Part shown: positions 1 through 5,088 of the stretch, piece by piece
How positions within the stretch are numbered: the first letter of the stretch is position 1
How the letters are laid out: every line of letters begins with the position of its first letter
Assembly (NCBI GenBank): GCA_905479535.1
Contig: CAJQMW010000142.1
Coordinates: 1 to 11,252 of the forward strand
DNA from: an uncultured Maribacter sp.
GTDB lineage: Bacteria; Bacteroidota; Bacteroidia; Flavobacteriales; Flavobacteriaceae
DNA: 11,252 nucleotides
Direction of reading: 5' to 3'
Program-made: the position numbers and the translations under genes
Notes under the pieces: generated by a model
Told to the model about the DNA's origin: nothing
Database searches by the model: none
The model's input: only the letters and a program-made list of their open reading frames with translations

Positions 1-13
1 GCTCTTCCGATCT
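1..13 (+). other. Illumina adapter remnant at contig edge (probable artefact)
   Basis: The first 13 bases, GCTCTTCCGATCT, are identical to the 3' end of the common Illumina TruSeq adapter, including the final T next to the ligation junction. Genomic sequence probably begins at position 14. A chance 13-base match located exactly at the end of the window is very unlikely. The T at 13 also contributes to a TAA (13-15) in frame with the downstream gene, so that stop should not be used to argue about where the gene starts. Confidence 0.9.
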
Positions 14-39
14 AACAAAAGAAGAAATATTCCAATAAT

Positions 40-2088
40 ATGCCGCAAACCCAGACAGATACAAACAATCCTCTACTTCAACCTTTCGACACCGCACCTT
101 TTTCCAAAATTAATAACGAACATTTTAAACCTGCCTTTTTACAGGCTATGGATGATGCCCGGACGGAAATTGATGCCATTACCTCAAATACTGAAGAACC
201 TACTTTTGAAAACACGATCGAGGCTCTGGAGTTTTCCGGACAACGATTGGACCGTATTTCAAGTGTATTCTTCAACCTTAACTCCGCTGAAACCAATGAA
301 GAAATCCAGAAAATAGCCCAAGAGGTTTCTCCGTTGCTCTCGGAATTCAGTAACGACATTACCCTGAACGAAGAACTTTTCAAAAGGGTAAAATCGGTTT
401 ACGAACAAAAGGACAGTTTGGAACTAACCACGGAGCAACAAACATTGTTGGACAAGAAATATAAAAGCTTTAGCCGTAACGGGGCTAATCTCTCTGAGGA
501 AAAAAAGAAAAAGCTACGTGAAATCGATGCAGAACTATCGAAACTGAAATTGAAATTTGGTGAAAATATCCTCGCAGAGACCAATAAATATCAAATGTAT
601 CTTACCGACGAAGAAGACCTAGATGGCCTTCCCGATGGGGAAAAAGAAGCAGCTGCTCAAAGGGCAAGGGCCAAAGGAAAAGATACGGGATGGATGATTA
701 CCTTGGATTATCCAAGCTACATCCCTTTTATGAAATATGCCAAAAGCAGAAAATTGCGAAAAGAACTTTCACTTGCGTTTGGCAGCAAAGGGTTCCACGG
801 TGACGAATTGGATAATCAAGAAAACGTATTAAAAATAGCAAAACTACGCTATGACCGCGCCAAACTTTTAGGCTATAAAACCCATGCTCATTTCGTGTTG
901 GAAGAACGCATGGCCGAGACACCAGAAAAAGTACATTTATTTCTGAACGAACTATTGGAGAAAGCAAAACCGGCAGCTGAAGGGGAATTTGCCCAATTGG
1001 AAAATTTCGCAAAAAAATTGGATAATATTGACCGGTTGGAAAAATGGGACGGAAGCTATTATTCCGAAAAACTAAAACAGAAACTTTTTAGTTTGGACGA
1101 TGAGCAATTGAAACCCTACTTCAAATTGGAAAATGTAATTGATGGGGTGTTCGAGGTAGCCGAGAAACTTTTTGGACTTCGGTTCGAAGAAGTATCGGAC
1201 ATCGATACTTATCATGAAGAAGTAAAAACTTATCGTGTTTATGATTTGGAAAAGAACTTTATTTCGATTTTCTATGCCGATTTCCATCCTCGCGCCGGGA
1301 AACGTGGTGGAGCTTGGATGACCTCTTACAAATCGCAATGGAAAAATGGCGGCCAAAATGTGCGTCCACATATTTCCAATGTTTGCAATTTTACCCCCTC
1401 TACACCTACGAAACCCTCACTACTTACTTTTAACGAGGTAACCACCCTATTCCATGAGTTTGGTCACGGATTGCATGGCATGCTCGCGAACACCACCTAC
1501 CCTAGCCTTTCGGGAACATCAGTGTATTGGGATTTTGTAGAACTTCCAAGCCAAGTAATGGAAAACTGGTGCTATGAAAAAGAAGCCTTGGAACTCTTCG
1601 CAAAACACTATGAGACCGGGGAAGTAATTCCTATGGAACTTGTACATAAAATCAAGGAATCCGCAACCTTCCAAGAAGGTATGCAAACGTTAAGACAGTT
1701 AAGCTTTGGTCTGTTGGATATGTCTTGGCATGGAACCGACCCAACGGATATCGGCGACGTTAAAGCCTACGAAAAGAAGACTTTTGAAGAAACCAATTTA
1801 TACCCGGATACTCCTAAAACATGCATGAGCACCTCCTTTGCCCATATCTTTCAAGGCGGATATTCTTCTGGATATTACAGCTACAAATGGGCGGAGGTAT
1901 TGGACGCCGATGCGTTTGCCTATTTTAAGGAAAACGGAATCTTTAACAAAGAAATCGCTGCCAAGTTTAAGGAACACGTCCTTTCTAAAGGAGGTACGGA
2001 AAATCCGATGGTACTTTACAAAAGGTTCAGAGGGGCAGAACCAAAAGTGGAGGCGCTTCTGGAAAGAGCCGGTTTGTTGAACGCCTAG
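40..2088 (+). CDS. M3 family zinc metallopeptidase (Dcp / oligopeptidase A type)
   Basis: Predicted oligopeptidase that cleaves short peptides, as a dipeptidyl carboxypeptidase or as an oligopeptidase A-like endopeptidase. The active-site motif HEFGH lies at residues 472-476. Glu501 (in DFVEL) is 25 residues after the second His, the spacing expected of the third zinc ligand in thimet-type peptidases. The N-terminal part, roughly residues 1-210, is helix-rich and charged, as in the neurolysin-like lid domain; the C-terminal part has the Gly/Tyr-rich GGYSSGYYSYKW segment expected near the substrate site. At 682 residues it matches the family's normal length (about 680). No signal peptide or lipobox is visible, so a cytoplasmic location is likely. 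The start ATG is 26 bases after the adapter, so an upstream start cannot be excluded, but NPLLQPF directly after it resembles a normal N-terminus. Dcp versus OpdA is not decided here. Confidence 0.93.
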   Translation: MPQTQTDTNNPLLQPFDTAPFSKINNEHFKPAFLQAMDDARTEIDAITSNTEEPTFENTIEALEFSGQRLDRISSVFFNLNSAETNEEIQKIAQEVSPLLSEFSNDITLNEELFKRVKSVYEQKDSLELTTEQQTLLDKKYKSFSRNGANLSEEKKKKLREIDAELSKLKLKFGENILAETNKYQMYLTDEEDLDGLPDGEKEAAAQRARAKGKDTGWMITLDYPSYIPFMKYAKSRKLRKELSLAFGSKGFHGDELDNQENVLKIAKLRYDRAKLLGYKTHAHFVLEERMAETPEKVHLFLNELLEKAKPAAEGEFAQLENFAKKLDNIDRLEKWDGSYYSEKLKQKLFSLDDEQLKPYFKLENVIDGVFEVAEKLFGLRFEEVSDIDTYHEEVKTYRVYDLEKNFISIFYADFHPRAGKRGGAWMTSYKSQWKNGGQNVRPHISNVCNFTPSTPTKPSLLTFNEVTTLFHEFGHGLHGMLANTTYPSLSGTSVYWDFVELPSQVMENWCYEKEALELFAKHYETGEVIPMELVHKIKESATFQEGMQTLRQLSFGLLDMSWHGTDPTDIGDVKAYEKKTFEETNLYPDTPKTCMSTSFAHIFQGGYSSGYYSYKWAEVLDADAFAYFKENGIFNKEIAAKFKEHVLSKGGTENPMVLYKRFRGAEPKVEALLERAGLLNA

Positions 2089-2117
2089 AATCCTTTGCCA
2101 ATAAAACAGGGCACCTA

Positions 2118-2843
2118 ATGTCAACTGATGAATATGATAAAATAACAGCGTACCACTATAAAGCCTATCGACCACCGTTACATGCACTCATCTTGAAAAA
2201 GTGTTTGCATGATGCAACATTTAAAAAAGGCCTGGATATTGGCTGCGGAACGGGGAAATCTACGACAGTACTCAAAAATATTTGTGAAACAATCGTTGGT
2301 GTAGACCCCAATATAGCTATGCTAAACAATACAATCCTTACCGAGGGAATACACTATGAACACTTTAACGGGAAACATCTCAATTTTCCATCGAGGAAAT
2401 TTGACCTTGTAACTTTGGCAGGTTCTTGGTGGTACGGTAAGTCCCAGACTTTATTGAATGAAATTCATAACGTTAGTGTTTCTGGGGCCCACGTGGTACT
2501 CCATGATTTTGAAGTTTTGTTCGCGCCAATATATAAGGCTTTACAGATAAAACTGCCGTCAACAACCAATGATTACGACCACTTCATAGATTTTTCGAAT
2601 TTTGACGATAATGGTTTTGAATTGATTAGTAAAAAGTCCGAAGAAATAAGGCTGGAGCTAACCGCTGAGGAGCTGGCTCATTTGCTCTGTTCAGAAAAGA
2701 AAGTTTTAATCCTCTTGAAAGAAAAATATGGTTTTACAAATACGTTTGAAACCGTTAAAACTATGCTAGAAAACAACTATGGTAAGAACAAAATAGAGAT
2801 CCTAACCAAAATTTACTACACTGCGTATTCAGTAATAAAATGA
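2118..2843 (+). CDS. Class I SAM-dependent methyltransferase
   Basis: Putative small-molecule or macromolecule methyltransferase of unknown substrate, 241 residues. The SAM-binding motif I is intact: GLDIGCGTGKST at residues 38-49, preceded by hydrophobic and charged helix sequence and followed by the acidic residue Asp63 in VGVDPN, which would contact the ribose hydroxyls. A motif II/III-like FDLVTLAGSWW follows near residue 95. The C-terminal third (after about residue 150) is not a recognisable domain and may determine substrate. It starts 29 bases after the M3 peptidase stop, in the same direction, with no promoter or terminator between, so co-transcription is likely. Nothing links the two genes functionally. 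It ends in TGA and converges on the rhodanese gene 40 bases away. Confidence 0.85.
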   Translation: MSTDEYDKITAYHYKAYRPPLHALILKKCLHDATFKKGLDIGCGTGKSTTVLKNICETIVGVDPNIAMLNNTILTEGIHYEHFNGKHLNFPSRKFDLVTLAGSWWYGKSQTLLNEIHNVSVSGAHVVLHDFEVLFAPIYKALQIKLPSTTNDYDHFIDFSNFDDNGFELISKKSEEIRLELTAEELAHLLCSEKKVLILLKEKYGFTNTFETVKTMLENNYGKNKIEILTKIYYTAYSVIK

Positions 2844-2886
2844 TAATACTACATAATCACTTGGACTATGAGATGTAATTATATCA
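2841..2886. repeat. Imperfect inverted repeat spanning two convergent stop codons
   Basis: Arms of 14 bases (2841-2854 and 2873-2886) pair at 5 outer and 5 inner positions around a 4-base mismatch, with an 18-base loop. The outer end of each arm is the TGA stop of one of the two convergent genes. It could act as a weak shared terminator or simply be chance, since there is no T tract and both arms are AT-rich. Confidence 0.3.
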
Positions 2887-3240
2887 GTTTTGAGACTCCA
2901 ACCAAGCATCGTAACCTCCTTCCAAGTCCACTACATTCTTAAAACCTAATGCTAATAATTTGTTTTGCGCCTTAGCACTACGTCCGCCCTTTTTACAATA
3001 GACATATATAGTTTTATCCCTATCTATTTCATCAAATTTTTGTGCGAAATCAGTATCGAACCAATCTATATTTACCGCGTTCAATAGATGTCCGTTTTCA
3101 AATTCCTCCAGAGTACGCACATCCACCAATATCCCGTCTTTGATATCATTCTGTGAAAATTCTGTGATATGTTTTGACGTACTTTGAGCACAACCAAGGA
3201 TTAAAAAAAGTGCAAACACTGCCAGAAAAGAATTTTTCAT
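2884..3240 (-). CDS. Rhodanese-like domain lipoprotein
   Basis: A 118-residue single rhodanese domain, predicted to be exported and lipid-anchored. The N-terminus is a short lipoprotein signal: MKNSF, a hydrophobic core FLAVFALFLIL and lipobox LILGC with the modified Cys at residue 17. The rhodanese fold follows: VDVRTLEEFENGHLLNAVNI at about 39-58 is the conserved DVR...E(F/Y)..GH..GA.N block, and the active-site loop CKKGGRS starts at Cys82, matching CxxGxR with the catalytic Cys retained. The end GFKNVVDLEGGYDAWL is the usual C-terminal helix. The start at 3240 is preferred over an upstream in-frame ATG at 3366 because it places the signal peptide at the N-terminus and matches the TAnnTTTG element just upstream. 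The sulfur or thiol acceptor is unknown. It is transcribed divergently from the sigma factor gene. Confidence 0.88.
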   Translation of the reverse strand: MKNSFLAVFALFLILGCAQSTSKHITEFSQNDIKDGILVDVRTLEEFENGHLLNAVNIDWFDTDFAQKFDEIDRDKTIYVYCKKGGRSAKAQNKLLALGFKNVVDLEGGYDAWLESQN

Positions 3241-3254
3241 AGGAATTGTTTTAT

Positions 3255-3262
3255 CAAAAATA
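3255..3262 (-). promoter_or_regulatory. Bacteroidetes -7 promoter element for the rhodanese gene
   Basis: On the minus strand this reads TATTTTTG, an exact match to TAnnTTTG. It lies 14 bases upstream of the rhodanese ATG, implying a leader of roughly 10 bases. No clear TTG -33 element is found at the usual 17-23-base spacing. Confidence 0.4.
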
Positions 3263-3329
3263 AGCATTATGTGCGCAATAAAATATAATGGCGAGAAGAA
3301 AATATGAGGATAGTTTCCGTAAATTCCGT

Positions 3330-3337
3330 TACTTTTA
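3330..3337 (+). promoter_or_regulatory. Weak -7-like element upstream of the sigma factor gene
   Basis: TACTTTTA matches TAnnTTTG at all positions but the last G. It is 17 bases upstream of the preferred ATG at 3355. There is no convincing -33 element. If ECF sigma factors regulate themselves here, a different, non-housekeeping promoter may be present instead. Confidence 0.22.
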
Positions 3338-3354
3338 ATCAGCATCAAAAAAGC

Positions 3355-3909
3355 ATGGCAATACATAAACTGCAGCCCGATACCTGGGTTGATAATTATG
3401 GAGATTATTTATTCAACTTTGCCGTTGGCAGGGTAAGCGATTCCGAAATTGCAAAAGATTTGGTTTCGGAAACCTTCTTAGCCGGACTAAAATCTGCAAA
3501 AAACTATAAAGGTGAGGCTGCAGAGCGTACTTGGCTCATAGCCATTTTGAAAAGGAAAGTCATTGATTATTACAGAAAAATAAATTCCAAAAAGGGAAAA
3601 GCGGAGGTCCGCGTGAACTATAGTTCTCCTAGTAATCCTGAGGGAGATTGGTTGGAAGAGCGGGTAGCCGATCCGTATAGCATGTTGGAAAATAGCGCTA
3701 TGGAAAATGAGGAATTAGGACTTGCCATACAAGAATGTATCGCCAAACTTCCCAAAAAACAATCCATGGTGTTTACCATGAAAACCATTCAAGGAATAAG
3801 TACGGAAGATATTTGTAATGAACTTGGTATTAACCCGTCTAATCTTTGGGTAATGATTCACCGCGCGCGAACGGCACTGATGGGTTGCCTAAATCAAAAT
3901 TGGTTTTAG
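3355..3909 (+). CDS. ECF-type RNA polymerase sigma-70 family sigma factor
   Basis: Alternative sigma factor of 184 residues. Region 2 is at about residues 14-75: YLFNFAVGRV, then DLVSETFLAGL (the region 2.2 core-binding helix), then ERTWLIAILKRKVIDYYRK (regions 2.3-2.4, -10 recognition). A charged linker runs from about 76 to 120. Region 4 is at 123-180: CIAKLPKKQSMVFTMKTIQGIS, then EDICNELGINPSNLWVMIHRARTAL, a helix-turn-helix for -35 contact. There is no region 1 or 3, as expected for ECF factors. The start at 3355 is chosen over an in-frame ATG at 3304 because the family N-terminus begins a few residues before the D.Y..YLF helix and the extra 17 residues look non-coding. The stop is followed after 2 bases by the small Cys-rich gene, its likely partner. 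The target regulon cannot be read from the window. Confidence 0.9.
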   Translation: MAIHKLQPDTWVDNYGDYLFNFAVGRVSDSEIAKDLVSETFLAGLKSAKNYKGEAAERTWLIAILKRKVIDYYRKINSKKGKAEVRVNYSSPSNPEGDWLEERVADPYSMLENSAMENEELGLAIQECIAKLPKKQSMVFTMKTIQGISTEDICNELGINPSNLWVMIHRARTALMGCLNQNWF

Positions 3910-3911
3910 TA

Positions 3912-4142
3912 ATGATGATTTCTTGTGAAAAAGCTGCAACAATTTGCAATAAGGCCCAGTATAGGGAAGCAACATTTTTTGAAATACTGAAACTTAAGTT
4001 TCATGTGCTAATCTGCAAGACCTGCGCTAAATTTTCAAAACAAAATACAGCGTTCACTTCGCTTTGCGAGAAAGCCAACCTGAGAAGTCTTTCCGAACAG
4101 GATAAGCTCAAGATGAAGCAGGAACTAAACAAGGGTCATTAG
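3912..4142 (+). CDS. Small Cys/His-rich protein, probable zinc-binding (ZAS-like) anti-sigma factor
   Basis: A 76-residue soluble protein with H31-x3-C35-x2-C38 (FHVLICKTCAKF), the core spacing of zinc-associated anti-sigma (ZAS) domains such as RsrA and ChrR. Additional cysteines at 5, 12 and 52 could provide the fourth zinc ligand or a redox switch. The remainder is charged and helical (EKANLRSLSEQDKLKMKQEL). There is no membrane segment, unlike most anti-sigma factors. It begins 2 bases after the sigma factor stop, so translational coupling is likely. ATG codons at 3912 and 3915 are adjacent, and either may start the protein. An anti-sigma role is inference from motif and position; a plain zinc-binding protein is the alternative. 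Its stop overlaps the convergent UbiA-like gene by 4 bases. Confidence 0.8.
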   Translation: MMISCEKAATICNKAQYREATFFEILKLKFHVLICKTCAKFSKQNTAFTSLCEKANLRSLSEQDKLKMKQELNKGH

Positions 4143-4963
4143 AGCTGCCACTTCAATAGGATTATCGTGAGATACCAGAATATAGGTATCCCCTCCACCC
4201 AGAAAGATGCAAAATACTTTGATCGATTCCTTCGGGTTTTGAACATTAAAATTCCAAGGAGTAGGAATAGTATCCCTTTTCCGATTACATCAAAAACGGG
4301 AATTTCGTCTTTCATGAACGTAGAGAAAAAGAATGGGAGTACTAAAAAAGAGCCAATTATTTTTGTTCGGGCTACACCATAACGTTGTGGCAATGTCTTA
4401 AGGTCTTTGTGATCATATTCCAAATCCCGCACCTCAAAGGGAACTATTAGAATAAGAACAAAAAGAAAGCGCTGCAAGGTTTCGATCCAAATATCCCAAG
4501 AAATGACATTGCTTGTGGTCAAACTTGGTAAAATTACAGTAGCTCCGGCCCAAACAAGTGCTACGATAAAAATTTTCAAACCTCCCAAACTTCTTAAATT
4601 TTTGGCCTTGGGCAAAACAGGTATGGCATACAGGCCTGTAAAAAAGACCAATGAAAAAATGCCCAACCAAACCGAGGTTTTCAAAAAATATGAATGATAA
4701 ATTGCAAACCCCAAGGCTATGAAGCTAAAAAACTGAATGCTTTTATGGTACCGGTTGGCCACCTTGAAATATTTTTCGGCCTCAACGCCATACTTTATAA
4801 AATTATAAGAAGCAATAGTTCCAAAAAACAGGAACCATGAAAAATGGCTATCACTAGAAATGTTGAAGGTTAAGCAAGTTACCTCTACCAATGAAAAAAC
4901 GGCCAACGCAACGTGGATACTGGCATCCAGATAAAAATCAAATATGCGTTTTAACCACCTCAT
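4139..4963 (-). CDS. UbiA-superfamily-like integral membrane protein (degenerate first Asp motif)
   Basis: A 274-residue polytopic membrane protein with about eight hydrophobic segments. It resembles intramembrane prenyltransferases of the UbiA/MenA type. The second aspartate-rich motif is recognisable: VRDLEYDHKDLKTLPQRYG at about 178-196, with D180, D184 and D187, parallels the MenA-type RDxxxD...K.T...R.G block. The first motif, normally NDxxDxxxD in YN-D-Y context, is replaced: SYNFIKYGVE at 52-61 keeps Tyr53-Asn54 but lacks the aspartates. The N-terminus (MRWLKRIFDFYLDASIHVAL) fits the family's cytoplasmic helix. Because Mg-diphosphate binding normally uses both motifs, activity as a prenyltransferase is uncertain; a specialised flavobacterial subfamily is possible. 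It is divergent from gcvP and convergent with the small Cys-rich gene, so it is probably monocistronic. Confidence 0.75.
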   Translation of the reverse strand: MRWLKRIFDFYLDASIHVALAVFSLVEVTCLTFNISSDSHFSWFLFFGTIASYNFIKYGVEAEKYFKVANRYHKSIQFFSFIALGFAIYHSYFLKTSVWLGIFSLVFFTGLYAIPVLPKAKNLRSLGGLKIFIVALVWAGATVILPSLTTSNVISWDIWIETLQRFLFVLILIVPFEVRDLEYDHKDLKTLPQRYGVARTKIIGSFLVLPFFFSTFMKDEIPVFDVIGKGILFLLLGILMFKTRRNRSKYFASFWVEGIPIFWYLTIILLKWQL

Positions 4964-4967
4964 TGAA

Positions 4968-4975
4968 CAAAAGTA
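4968..4975 (-). promoter_or_regulatory. -7 promoter element for the UbiA-like gene
   Basis: On the minus strand this reads TACTTTTG, an exact TAnnTTTG match, ending 4 bases before the ATG at 4963. If used, transcription would begin at or next to the start codon, giving a leaderless or nearly leaderless mRNA. No clear -33 element is visible at the right distance, so it may also be chance in AT-rich DNA. Confidence 0.33.
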
Positions 4976-5060
4976 GACAAAGTGTTTATAACCTTGATTT
5001 TTGGTTAAAAACTTTCCCTAAGCTCATGGTTAAAGCCCACTATACAAGGAAATTAATCCT

Positions 5061-5068
5061 TAATTTTG
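5061..5068 (+). promoter_or_regulatory. -7 promoter element for gcvP
   Basis: TAATTTTG is an exact TAnnTTTG match 20 bases upstream of the gcvP ATG, implying a leader of about 15 bases. A good TTG at -33 is not evident. No glycine riboswitch fits in this 125-base divergent intergenic region. Confidence 0.42.
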
Positions 5069-5088
5069 CACCACTAATTTGACTACAC

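Noticed and set aside
1798..2187. Minus-strand ORF of 129 codons
   Set aside because: It lies mostly opposite the conserved C-terminal half of the M3 peptidase and shows no recognisable protein features.
3304..3354. N-terminal extension of the sigma factor from an ATG at 3304
   Set aside because: The 17 added residues look non-coding, occupy the divergent promoter region, and place the family's first helix too far from the start.
3241..3366. N-terminal extension of the rhodanese protein from 3366
   Set aside because: It would bury the lipoprotein signal at residue 43 and overlap the -7 element and the sigma factor start.
3846..3911. Upstream start for the small Cys-rich gene inside the sigma factor gene
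   Set aside because: The residues before the Met-Met pair are the out-of-frame reading of the sigma factor's conserved region 4; the ATG right after the sigma stop is more natural.
4964..5088. Glycine riboswitch upstream of gcvP
   Set aside because: The 125-base divergent region is too short and contains no paired-aptamer-like structure; a promoter close to the ATG leaves a leader of only about 15 bases.
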